From positions 377,001 through 441,000 of the forward strand of contig NC_135384.1 in assembly GCF_049243985.1 (NCBI RefSeq): a stretch of DNA of 64,000 bases, given 5' to 3'. Under the pieces are notes generated by a model. The model saw nothing but the letters and a program-made list of their open reading frames with translations. It was not told the DNA's origin and did not search any database. The DNA comes from Paroedura picta (taxonomy: Eukaryota; Chordata; Lepidosauria; Squamata; Gekkonidae). Shown here piece after piece: positions 9,725-20,749 of this stretch; positions within the stretch are counted from its first letter, which is position 1, and every line of letters starts with the position of its first letter. The position numbers and the translations under genes are program-made.

Positions 9725-12690
9725 CTGGGGGGGAAAGAGAAGGCTCCTCTCAGGGTGAGGGATTGGGGGCCCGACCCCACGGGTGTCTGTCCTAAGCCCT
9801 TGGTGCACACAAAGGGTCATCGGGGATGGGGCCCGCTTGCTTGGCCCCCACAGCCGCCCACTCCTGTGGGCAGACCTCGGCCTGAAACTGGGGCAGCCGG
9901 ACAGGCTGGATGTGGCCGAGGCGGCTGTGGAGAAGAGATAGGCTGCAGGCTGGGGCTGCCCCTTGTGGTGCCGGCAGGAAGCCTCCCTGCACAGGTGGCC
10001 ATCTTGGCACTCACCCACGCTGCCCCAGGCACTTTGGGTGAACTGGGGGGAGGGGGGCATGGTTTGCAAGTGGACTTTGACCTTGCGCGTAGGGAAGGCT
10101 GAAGAGGACAGGGAGTGCCTTCCTGGTCTCCTGGAGAGGCTAGCAGGTAACCTCTCCCTAGTTACTCCAGAGGTTACTCCAGAGCTGTGTAGCTGCCACT
10201 CAAAAGACCCTCCTGTGTTCCCACCAAACAAGGGGGGGGTTGCCAGCAGAGGAAAGCCCCTTCCCATAAGAAGCAGGGCAAGCACAGAGTGCTGTGGGAG
10301 GGGACTTGTTCTTTGCCAGCCCCACGTTTCACCTGCTCTGGAGCCAGCCCCCTGGCTGAGACAGAGAAGAGCCACCCTGCCCCCGCCCTGCTTAGCCTTC
10401 GCTTCCTGGCCTCTGCACACAGGAGAGCCCCTCACCACCACCACCCCCATCCTCCAGCCCTTGAGTTCTCCATCTGCTCCTCCCTCAGGTTTGGATTGAC
10501 CCATAGCTGCAGGCAGGGATGGTGATGAGAGCCTACCTTGCAGGGAGTGTGTTCGGCCCTTCCCAAGCCTTTGTCCCAAGCTGCCTTCACTTGCGCTCTT
10601 GGCCACCTTCTGGCTGGGTTTACGACTCGAACAGCCCAGCCCACCCTCCTCTCGGCCTCCAGCGGGCTCAGCAACGGAAGCTGTCTGGTTTCCTGCCCTC
10701 GCCAAGCCCGTCCCTCAGCAACAGCTTCCCCAGGGGTCGGTGGGGAGGGGGGCTGTCCCCGGAGTGCCACTTTGCCCCCAGCAGATGGCCCCACAGGAGA
10801 CACAACTGAGAGGGGCGTCCCCCTCCTCTGGGAGCCCGCAGACCCCTTTGGGCTGTGATGCCAGGGTAGAATGGCAGCTGCAGAGCAGGGGAGGAGAGGG
10901 CTTTCCTGGGCTGCTGAGTGAGTCTGGAAGGGGCCCTGCCCCTGGCTCTTCCCTGCTGCTCCGGGAAAGGAGCAAGAGGGGGATTAAGACCAGCAGCAGC
11001 CAGGCTTCTTGCCTGGGAGCATCCTTGGCACGGCCAATCCGAAGCCCTGCTGGGCAGGAGCTCTGCTAACACTTGGCAGGTGCCAGGTAGGACGTGGGCA
11101 CTCACGGGTGCTGTGCGAGGACCCTGAATCCACGTGCCGTGGCTCGGCACACTCGTCTCTGCTTGCCCCAGAAGGGCCCTGGCTCCGTCCCCAGCAGCAT
11201 CCCCAGCTAAAGCAGGCCTGGGTGGAGGGGATGGAAAGGCTGCTGGGGGGCTGCTGCCGCCCAGGGCGTACCAGGCTGACCCTGGAGAGGCCCGCAGGGG
11301 GATTCAGCAGAAGTCCACTTTGAAGGGGGGGGGCTCCGCCTGGGGGGCAGGAAGCCCCATGTCCACGCAGCAGGCAGCATCTCCACTTAAGCAGATGAGG
11401 CTGAAGGCATCGGCAGTGGCTGCCAAAGCTGAGCAGGCCACAATGACCTTGAAGGGCAGGCAGCCTCGGAGACCCGCTTCAGTATCTGTGAGGAAGCACA
11501 ACAGGGGCTTGGATTGGCATCAAACGCAGAAATGGGAACCAGCTCCAGCCCCTCTCCTTTGCAGGAACAGTTTCCATTTCGGGGCCTGGTTCCCCCCCCC
11601 CCCCTCTGCAGGCCACCAGCCTGCCTGCCGCCTTTCCAGGAATGCAGGGGGGAGGGGAGACAGGTGTGGTTGGCACTGGTCTTCGAAGCTTGGCTGCCTC
11701 CCTGCATGTCTAGAAGAGAAGTGGGGGCGGGGCAGGGGGGGGTTCCCAGAAGGGCACCGTGGCTATGGCCCCTTCTGCCCTGCTGGGCCTCGGGGCTGAG
11801 CTCAGCATGGCATTCTGGAAGGAAATCCAAGGGCAACAGCACCTCTGAGACCAACAAAAGGTTTATTCTGCTTGCGGTCTGTCTTCAGCCACGGCTTCTG
11901 CGACGTCCAGAGAAAGACTCGTGTGGGACACGTTAAAATGCCCCCGGGAAGTGCAGCCACCAGCAAAGAGGGGGCTTGGGGAAGGCCTGTGTGGGGCTGG
12001 GGGGCCGGAAGCAGCAGCCGCTGAGACGCAGCCTCAAGGCAGGGGGGCCACCAGGCCCAGGACAATACGGGCAGTTTATTCTTAGCACGAGGAAACTCGT
12101 CTGCCTTTATCACTCTGGGCCAGGCCAAGCTGTGGCAGGGAGGGGATTGGAGCCCGAGGGGAAGTCCTGCGTTTCAGCCTCCCCATGCCGAGGCTGCTGC
12201 GTCCCGGGCTTGCCAACAGGCCTGGAGCAAAATGCCCCGCCCCTACACCCGCCGGTCCAAGTGCAGGCACAGGCAGATAAAGCTTCCCTGGCAGGCAGGG
12301 GCGGATGAGCCCCAGTGGCGCTTCTCTTCCAGCAGCCGGACAGACTCTCCAGGTCAACCGGCCGGCCTAGTGCCTAGTGCCCGGCCTCTCTGCTGCCAGG
12401 GCAGGGGCAGCCACTGGCAGCTGGTTCCTCTCAGGAGGGGTTAGAAATGGGACCAGGGCTCCTGACTGCTCCAGGGAAGGGACCCAGGCGGAGACATGGG
12501 CGTCTGCGTCCCAGGAGTTGTGCTGAAGGAGCGTTGAGATCCTGCCTTTGCTCCCACCCCCCCTTCCTGGCTTCGACTCAAGGGGAGCTCCAAAGCATAA
12601 CAAGCGGCAACCCGAGAGGCTTCCTGCCAGCCGGCTGCTGGACGCCGGTCACACTTGGTTCAGCCCCATGTCGAGTTCTCAGTCACGGGT
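9725..12690. other. GP1BA-CHRNE head-to-head intergenic region, left part
   Basis: About 3 kb of GC-rich non-coding DNA upstream of GP1BA (minus). It should hold the GP1BA promoter and 5'UTR exon 1, which I could not place. AGATAG at about 9936 could be a GATA site, as expected for a megakaryocyte gene. A 12-bp direct repeat (GTTACTCCAGAG twice) lies at about 10160-10183. A fragment of a dispersed repeat (CACCTCTGAGACCAACAAAAG) is at about 11840. No coding exon was recognised. Confidence 0.4.
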
Positions 12691-12714
12691 AACTCAGCAG
12701 CTGCTTCATCCGAC

Positions 12715-13827
12715 CATTCTTGCGTTCCTTCTATGCTGGTCTGCCCTGTTGTGATGGTTGTCAAGTTCTGAGTGCGGCCTGGAGAGACGGCCACTTCGGA
12801 GGGCGGGCAGCGTGGTGCTTCCCCTTATACAGCCTGGAAGTGGTGACGAGGTGGCTCAAGCATAGCCGTCTGAAGCTCAACCCTGCAAAGGCGGAGGCCC
12901 TGAGGCTGGGCAGGAAGGGCCCAAGCGAGGAAGTGCGCCTACCCAACCTGGACGGAGTACAGCTATCAGTGGCCCACTACGCCAGGAACCTGGGTGTGGT
13001 TTTAGATACCTCCTCTCCCTGGAGGCTCAGGTCACTCAAGTAGCACAGCTGGCACTCTACCACCTTCGCCAAGCCAAACTACTAGCTCCCTACACCTAGC
13101 CACCGTGATCCATGTGACAGTCTCCTCTAGACTAGGCTTCTGTAACTCGCTCTGTGCAAGTCTGCCCTTAACCTCGATCCGGAAATTGCATCCGGTCCAG
13201 AATGTTGCGGCCAGGGTCCTCAAAGCAACATCATGGAGGTCCCATATTCGGCCCATCCTTCAACTGCTCTGGCTTCCAGTCAAATTCTGGATCAGGCTTA
13301 AGGTTCTGGTAATCACATTTAAGGCCATCTGTGATCTGGGCGTATGGCGAAGACTAAACGGACAACATCATCATTCTTGACGAAAGTCTTTAGTGTTACA
13401 GCTAAAGCTCCATGTGATCTGATGACCAACAACCCGGTGGAACGAGCTCCCAGAGGAGATCAGGGCCCTAGCGGAGCTTATATAGGGAGATCCTCTGCCA
13501 GGCATTTGGTTGAGGTCGACCTGAATTCAATCACTTCCCATTGGCCCCCTCCCACGGAAACCACTGCTGACATGTCCATCCCACGGGGCTGTCGGTATGT
13601 TACAGTTAAATAGATGTTCTCAATGACTGTATTGCTATTGTTCAATTTATCATGTTATTTGTATTGTTTTCTCCAGTTCCATGTAAACTGCCCTGAGCCT
13701 CAGGAGACGGCAGTATCTAAATATAATTAATTAATTACTGTATGTTTTAACGAAGACTGTTTCATGTATCGTTGACTAGTTTTAATGTAAACCGCCCTGA
13801 GCTTTCGGGGAGGGCGGTATATAAATC

Positions 13828-13860
<33 letters not shown>
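12715..13860 (+). mobile_element. L2-like LINE, 5'-truncated, with AAAT tail
   Basis: The translated pieces match the C-terminal part of an L2/CR1-clade reverse transcriptase ORF: LKLNPAKAEALRLG at about 12870, the NLGVVLDTS strand at about 12990, and LHPVQNVAARVLKATSWRSH with LVITFKAI at about 13180-13330. The frame changes between pieces, so the copy is dead. The 3' end has the squamate-type tail TGTAAACCGCCCTGAG followed by (AAAT)n at 13825-13858. A second, more diverged version of the same tail lies just before it (13672-13735). This points to one element inserted at the tail of another or a tail duplication. The family name is inferred from protein pattern and tail. Confidence 0.85.
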
Positions 13861-14700
13861 ACTTAAGCCCCAAACCTTCCTCTCCTCAAGCTCCATTCCC
13901 CCCCCCCAATCTCCAGGCATTTCCCAACCAGGAGCTGGCAACCACAAGTGTCCTTGCGGGGTAAGAATCCCAACGGAGAAACCCCCAATCTCCGCTCATC
14001 ACGCAAGGCAGCTTTTTCAGCCCTTGGACCACCCCTGAAACATGATTCTGCCTTCAAAGCCACCCCAAGGGATGTCAGCAGGCCACGCCCCCAGAAGTCA
14101 CATGTCCCCCAGACATTCCCCCTGGATGTGACATCATCCGGCCAGCAAGGCCCCTCCCATTCCCACCTCTCTTTGGGGAGGCGACAGTCGACATGGCCAT
14201 ATATGGTTATAGCACCCAATTTATCTTTTTTAATTAAACTTAATTTTTGAAATATATAAAACATTAACTCCCACCCAATTGGAGAAACTGTTCCAGGGCT
14301 GTCAGGAGACCCCAGAGTTTCCCGAAAACCTGGCTGGGGAAGACTGCTGTGAGGAATGAGATGGCTTCACACCCCCCCACGCACCCCCCCACACACACAG
14401 TGCCGAGTTCTGGCTCCAGACAGCAGAGGGGGAGAGGGGGCTCCTGCCTGAGCGTTGGGGTTGGCCTGCAGCGACCCCCCCCCTCACCCCACTCTTGAAG
14501 CATTTGCATCCCTTTGGCACGGCCTGGGCAAGGGCTGGAAGTAACGCAGAACCCACCCCTGGCCTCCAGGACCATGCAGGGCCCCTGCAGGCTGGAGAGG
14601 CCCTGTTCCTTGCTGCTCCTGGGATGGGGGAGGGCAGAAGGACGAGGGACAGGGCACCCCCCACCCCCACGGCCTCCAGATCATTTTCCTTCCTGCAGAA
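13861..14700. other. Non-coding region before CHRNE
   Basis: Mixed AT- and C-rich sequence after the LINE tail. It includes an AT-rich block (14215-14280) and CCATATATGG at 14197-14206, which has the form of a CArG box. It is probably in part repeat-derived. No gene was seen. Confidence 0.4.
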
Positions 14701-14881
14701 ATCTCCTCCCAGGCATCCGACTCGGGACAGCTGCAGGATGTGACCCTGGGTGCGAGGGCTCAGCTGTGAAAGCAAACACCTCTGTGGGGAGGGCCCGCCC
14801 GCCCGGGAGCCCCAGCCCGCCTCAAAATAGCTCCCTCGGCAGTCTGCAGTGCCCCAGCCCTGGAGGGAGGCTGCTGACAGC
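14701..14881 (+). promoter_or_regulatory. CHRNE: Probable CHRNE proximal promoter with two E-boxes
   Basis: The 180 bases before the CHRNE start have no TATA box but hold two CAGCTG E-boxes at 14728-14733 and 14761-14766. Subunit genes of the muscle acetylcholine receptor are known to be driven by myogenic bHLH factors through such sites. I did not find the CCGGAA N-box that gives synaptic expression in mammals. The transcription start is inferred. Confidence 0.4.
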
Positions 14882-17800
14882 ATGGGGCCACCAAGATTTG
14901 GGCTGCAGGCCCTCCTCGGCTGGGCGACCCTCTGTAAGACAGGGCTGGGATAGCGCTTGGGTGGGAGGGTGGGGGCTGACTTCCAGGTTTCCTCTCCTGG
15001 CCCACTTCTGAGCACTCCCCCCCCCTCCCAGGGCTCCTGGAGGCCAATGAAGAAAGCCGTCTCTTCAGCACGCTCTTTGCCAACTACGACAAGACCGCGC
15101 GGCCCGTGCACAACGTGGAGGATGTGGTGGAAGTGTCCCTCAAGCTGACCCTCACCAACCTCATCTCGCTGGTAAGCAGACCCCCCAACCCACCGGACGG
15201 ACTCCAGCATTCTTCCAAGGGGCTGCCAGGCCTGCCTGCCTGCCTGGCCCTCATGAGGGACCCCTAGATGCCTCTCCACTGGGTTGTGGCAAAGCCCCTT
15301 TAAAATCCAGCCTTCCTTTGGCAGAACGAGAAGGAAGAAACACTGACCACCAACGTCTGGATCTACCAAGTGAGTGGCCCTCTGCACAGGTCCTGAGCCC
15401 TCCCTGTGAGGCACATTGCCGGAGCTCCCCCAGACCCACCCCCATGCCGGGAAGGCCTTTCCTGTCCCATCTCAGGGAGTTGTGGGGGTCCTTCCTTCAG
15501 TGCCCCCCCTCTCCGCCCCCAGGAGTGGTATGATCATCGGTTGGACTTTGCCAGCAAGGACTTTGGCGGGGTGCGCATCCTACAGGTGCCAGCACACCTG
15601 GTTTGGCTCCCAGACATCGTCCTGGAGAACAAGTGAGTAGAGGGGGACTGCCGGGAGGGGGGCATTTTCTAGCATCCAACACACAAACCAACCCACAACC
15701 ACTGAGCTCCCTCTTTCTCTGGGCAGCATCGACGGGCAGTTTGAGGTGGCTTATTTCTCCAATGTCTTGATCAACCCTGGGGGCTACATTTTCTGGCTGC
15801 CCCCCGCCATCTTCCGAAGCACCTGCGCCATCAAGGTCACCTTCTTCCCCTTTGACTGGCAAAACTGCTCCCTGGTCTTCCGGTGAGGCAGCCATAGAGC
15901 TCCAGGATGGGGCGGGGGTGGGCAGCAGGGGCTGGAATGCCTTCTGGCCGGGGGGGGGGGAAGCCCAAGGGGCAGGTCCGTCCTGCCCTCCTCCTCGGTG
16001 CCAGGCAGGTCCCAGCATTCCCCTGTGCAGGGTGGCATAGCCTGCCCTCCTCGCAGGTCTCAAACCTACAATGCCCATGAGGTGCAGCTGTCTTTCGCCC
16101 AGGACGATGACGGGAAGCCCCTCGAGGCGGTCCACATTGACCCCGAAGCCTTCACAGGTAGGCCTCGTTCTGGTCCCCGGGGGCAGTGGGGCTGACCGGC
16201 TGAGTCCCCCTCCAGACAGCTCCCCCCACATGCTCTGCAGGTGTGCCTTTCTCCGCACTGAGCGGCTTTGGGGCAGGGTGAGGTGGGGGCCTCCTCTAAA
16301 TGGCCCGCTGGGTCCTGTGGCTGGCCATGGGCTTCCTGGCACACCTGGGACTCCATGCTGCACCCTGCCTCTGTGGGCTCCACCTGCAGCCCGCGCCTGG
16401 CCTGCCCAGCCCCAGGGTCCCCCTGAGGAGCACATACAGCAGAGGAGGTGGCTCTGCCTCAGAGCCTCTGCTTGGCGTGCAGCAGGTCCCGGGCCCAATC
16501 CCCAACGTGTTCCTGAGGAGCTGCGGCCCTCGCCTTGAGCGACCACAGCTGGCTCTGAGCTCCACATGGCCACGGCCGCCTGTGCTATTCTCCCTGTCTT
16601 CGGCTCAGAGAACGGCGAGTGGGCCATCCAGCACCGCCCAGCCCGCAAGGTGCTGGCCCCGGAGCCCGGTGCCGAGTCCCCCGGCTTCTCCGAGATTCAC
16701 TACTTCCTCATCATCCAGCGCAAGCCCCTCTTCTACATCATCAACATCATCATCCCCTGTGTGCTGATCTCTTCCCTGGTGGTGCTGGTCTACTTCCTGC
16801 CTGCAGAAGGTGGGTGTGCCCATGGGAGGGGGCGGGGTGAAAAGAAAGCGGGTCTCTGAACTGGTGGGAGGACCAGCTTAGCAGGGAGCTGCGGGCTGAA
16901 AGAGTTGGGCTCCGTCTTCAGAACCATGTGCTCTGGGCCGGATCCTGAGCCTGGTGCTGCCCCAGGATAACTGCTGGATTTGAGCCCTTGTAGCACATGG
17001 GGGGGGGGCGCCCGCCAAGCATCAGCAGCAGAGAGTCAGCCTAAGGGGCAATCCCCAGACCTAACCCGTCCGAAAGGTGCTGCTGGACGGAGGCCTATTG
17101 AGAGACAGCTCGGATTGCTCCATGCAGGCGTGGGCCGGGCCAGCCCCGCTGGTCTTTCTGCCTCCTCCTCCTCCTCCTCTGCTTCCTCCTCCTCCTCCTC
17201 CTCCTCCTCCTCCTCCATGTTTGTGCTCTGCAGCTGGGGGTCAGAAGATCACCGTGGGCATCTCTGTGCTGCTTGCCCAGACCGTCTTCCTGTTCCTGAT
17301 TGCTCAGAAGGTGCCTGAGACTTCGCTCAGCGTCCCCCTCATTGGCAAGTGAGCTCCTCAGCCTGGCCAGAGGGCCCTGATCCGGCAACACTTGGGAGGA
17401 CAGGCGAGGGGGGAGCCGGCAGGCTGCGGCAGTGGGGTCGGGATGCCTGGGCTCCCCATGGTAGATTCGGGGGGGGGGGCAGCTGTGTGGGTCTGAAGAC
17501 ACGGGACAAGGTCAGAGTCCAGGGGCACCTTCAAGACCACCAAAGTTAATTCTCGGGATGAACTTCTGGGGGCACCCCCCCCTTCTCTGGGCACATTGAA
17601 ACAAGGCTTTAGCCTTACATGAAGGTGGGGGGCAGGTTAGCTACCAGGAAGGGCTAATGGGAGTCATAAGGCGATAAGGATTGCTCACCCTCCTTGCAGA
17701 TGTGTCCGAGGAAGTGGGCTGGCCCATGGGAGCGTAGCCTCTGAATGATACTTGCTTGGTCTCAGAGGTGCCCAGACTCTGGATCCTCCAAGGTGTGGAG

Positions 17801-20550
17801 AGCTGTGGGGGGGGGGGCGTCCACTAGGTGCCTTGGCCAGCAGCGGGGGCTCCAACCAGCCCGGTGGCCTCTTAGCTCTGCCTCTCCTGACCATGGGGAT
17901 GCTTGGGGGGGGGGGTGTCCCTGCTAGGATCCAAGAGGTGGGGGGGCAATAGCACTTTCTCCCCACAGTGCGGGGCAAGGGCAAGTGGCAGCTACTGGAC
18001 GGCCTGCCGTGCTGGCTCTGGAGACAAGGGGGCTGCGACGGCTGGCGGGCCTGGTGGTCAGATGGGGGCAGAGGTGGTGGCTGTCTTGCTTGGTGCCCCC
18101 CTCCCCACTGGTCTTTCTCCCCCTGGTGGCAGATACTTGATCTTCGTGATGGTCGTGGCCACCCTCATTGTCATGAACTGTGTGATCGTCCTGAACGTCT
18201 CGCTGCGCTCTCCCAGCACCCACGTCATGTCGCAGCGCCTCAAACACGTGAGGGGGGGCAAGACCTGGGGGGAGCCCTTCAGCTGCCGCTGCCCGTGAAG
18301 TCCCTCTGGCCTGAAATGAAGGCTGCCTCGGGGGCAGATGGGTTCAGGGACCCCGCGGAGACGAGGGAGGCTGAATAAGAATCGATAAGAATTGTGATGC
18401 TTGTAGGCTGCCCTTCCTGGCTGGCTCTGGGGATGGGCTCCTGAGGCTCCAGACCCCCTTCAGATGCAGCTGACAGTGGGGACACCTTTACATTTGAAGA
18501 GTGAACTGTGCTTTTAGGAATCCAGATATTTTAAAAGCTTGTGAATTGAAGTTGTATTCAATACTACGGCTAACGCCCACGTTCAGAAGACTTCAGAATT
18601 TCAAATTTAAATACAAAATCATAATAGAAGTAAATAGGGACTGTGCAGTGCCCCGGTCCCATGGCAGACTGATGGGATGTTGCCAGGCAGAGGGGTGCAG
18701 ATGGGCAGAGGGCCAGAGGGCTGCACTGCATTCAGCCTCTACATGGAGAAAGGGCAAGTAGGGATCGTGAAAAGAATGCAGTCTGCAGGCTTTCAGGTCG
18801 CACCGGACTCTGTGTTCCTCAGCGGGCAGAGTTCTGTCTGCTCTCTTAGCACATCAGAACCAGCACACCCTCAAGAATCTTTAGACAAGTTCTTGCAAGG
18901 TGAAGAACGACCTTTTCTGTTTTGGCCCCTCTGCCATAACATCCCCCCCCCCAAGATGTGCACCTGCGTTCCTTTCATTGTGCCAAAGCTTTCCAGGAGG
19001 GCTCCTGGTGGTCCAAGTTAATGGCGGGGGAGTCATGTGGTTTGTCCTGCTGAATAGTTGGGACTCCAGTGGCTGCCTGAAGCCTGGGTCTGGGGGGGGG
19101 GGGGCGTAAGACGAGCAGGTTCCACAGAGCCCCTCAGGGCCTCCCCACTCTTCCTGCCAGGTCTTCCTGGACGTCCTTCCACGGTACTTGGGCTCCAGCG
19201 TGGAGCCGGCAGGCGAGGACCCTTGGGATGCCCCTCAGGAGCGCCGGCGCAGCTCCTTGGGGATCATGCTGAAGGCAGAAGAGTACATCCTGAAGACCCC
19301 TCGGAGTGAGCTGCTCTTTGCAGGGCAGGGGCCGCGGCACGGCCTGCAGCGGGGGCCCAGCGACCGGATGCTCTGTGAGGATGCGGGGGGTGGGGGCGGC
19401 CAAGGGGCTGTGTAGCAGGAGGGGCCAGGAGTGCTGGGCAGCCCTTGGGGGGCAGGGATCACACAGAAAGAGCTTGTAGTGACATAATGCCCTCAGAGAC
19501 TATGTAGTCCAGCCCTCAGACCAGGAAGTTCAGATGCACCAGGGACAGACCTGGCAGGGACATTTTATCAAGCGTGCCACTGAGGTCTGTGGTCTTGCAG
19601 TGGGGGCCCACGAGAACTAGCCTTGCGTGGCCCTCTTTCCCTCGGGCAGCCCTGCAATTCCCGGAGTCAGCAGTGGGGTCTGCTCCTTATGGCCTGACCC
19701 AACAGTGAGGCCAATTCCACAGTTCCCCCGAGAGGAGACTTCCCACGGGAGTGCCCCCAAGACTTGGAGGGGTGGGAGCTTGCGAGGGTCCAAGGGCCCG
19801 GGGCCTCAGACCACAGGAGCATTGACTTCCAGAAAGTCTCACCCCGCAAACCTTGTTTGCTGTGGCTGGGCTCCAGTCTGTGAGGGAAGCTGGTAAACCA
19901 GACTGCTGCCCAACAGCACCACTGTTGCAGGAGAAATGAAAGGTCAGCTTGCAAAGGCCCAATGCGCCCTGGAGCTTGAGGTGGGGAAGGAACTGCAGCA
20001 ATGGGGCATGAGGGAAGTGGGAAGAGCCACCCCACTCCCGGTGGAGCATCCTAACTGGCTGCGTTTTAGATTCCGCTTGCAAAGCAGCCCACTTCCAGAG
20101 CTGTTGGTCAAGACTCGGGGTCTTCCCGGGAGGGAGAGGGTCAGACTCACGTCTGTATTTGCCCTCCTTTCCGCCAGACCGGCTGGATGTGCAAATGAGC
20201 AGCACCTTGTACAAGAACTTGGCCAATGTGGCGCCAGAAATCAAGGAGTGTGTGGACGCATGCAACTTCATCACAGAGAGCACCAGGGATCAAAATAGAG
20301 ACAGTGCGGTAAGGTGGAAGCCACAGCTGAGACACCCCCCCCCCCCCCGCCATTTGCCTGACGCTGCACTCTGACACTCTGCTCTCCCCCCCCCCCGCCC
20401 CCGCAGGAGATGGAGAACTGGGTGCTGATCGGGAAGGTGATAGACCAGCTGTGCTTCTGGGCCGCCATGTTGCTGTTTGCCATTGGGACTCTGGCCATCT
20501 TCCTCATGGGGTACCTCAACGTGGTGCCTGAGGACCCCTTCCCAGACTAG
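14882..20550 (+). CDS. CHRNE: CHRNE, muscle acetylcholine receptor epsilon subunit
   Basis: 507-aa subunit of the adult neuromuscular pentameric cation channel. Exons: 14882-14933, 15032-15171, 15325-15369, 15523-15632, 15727-15882, 16057-16157, 16609-16809, 17234-17348, 18133-18247, 19161-19374, 20178-20308, 20407-20550. All are GT-AG and sum to 1524 nt in frame. A short signal peptide starts [14 protein letters not shown] and mature sequence begins near NEESRLF. The Cys-loop is C149 to C163 with 13 residues between (FPFDWQNC). M1-M3 lie at about 243-328 ([51 protein letters not shown]), then the cytoplasmic loop and M4 near the C-terminus ([13 protein letters not shown]). It has no vicinal Cys pair, so it is not an alpha subunit. 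M3 wording fits epsilon better than gamma or delta. Orientation relative to MINK1 is opposite to human. Confidence 0.97.
17160..17216 (+). repeat. (CTC)n microsatellite beside the CHRNE exon 8 acceptor
   Basis: About 57 bases of CTC/TCC triplets, with one short break, end 17 bases before exon 8 (17234). They form much of the polypyrimidine tract, so length changes could affect splicing. Confidence 0.9.
17505..17790. mobile_element. Inverted-repeat dispersed DNA element in CHRNE intron 8
   Basis: The left end (CAGAGTCCAGGGGCACCTT, from about 17513) and the right end (about 17758-17782, GGTCTCAGAGGTGCC) are inverted copies of each other around an internal part. The arms resemble a small non-autonomous inverted-repeat family spread through reptile genomes (arms with AAGGTGCC/GGCACCTT). 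I cannot assign the superfamily without a library. Confidence 0.55.
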
Positions 20551-20715
20551 GCAGTATCCCCTCTGGTCGGGGGGCTTCTCGGCTCTCTCGACAGACCCCC
20601 AGCTCGACTGCAGGCTGAGGACTCGTGACTCAGGACCCCACCAGCAGGAGACCAGCCTGGGGCATCCTGGGGCATGTCTAAACGGACACGTGCAGACGCC
20701 CAGTTCACGGGGCCA

Positions 20716-20721
20716 AATAAA
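20716..20721 (+). terminator. CHRNE: Polyadenylation signal AATAAA of CHRNE
   Basis: Perfect AATAAA 166 bases after the CHRNE TAG, giving a short 3'UTR. Confidence 0.85.
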
Positions 20722-20749
20722 AGTGAGATTTCCAGCTGTGTGCTTTCAA

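Noticed and set aside
14882-20550. CHRNG or CHRND instead of CHRNE
   Set aside because: The M3 segment [15 protein letters not shown] and NEKEETLTT match epsilon. Gamma and delta lie elsewhere in vertebrates.
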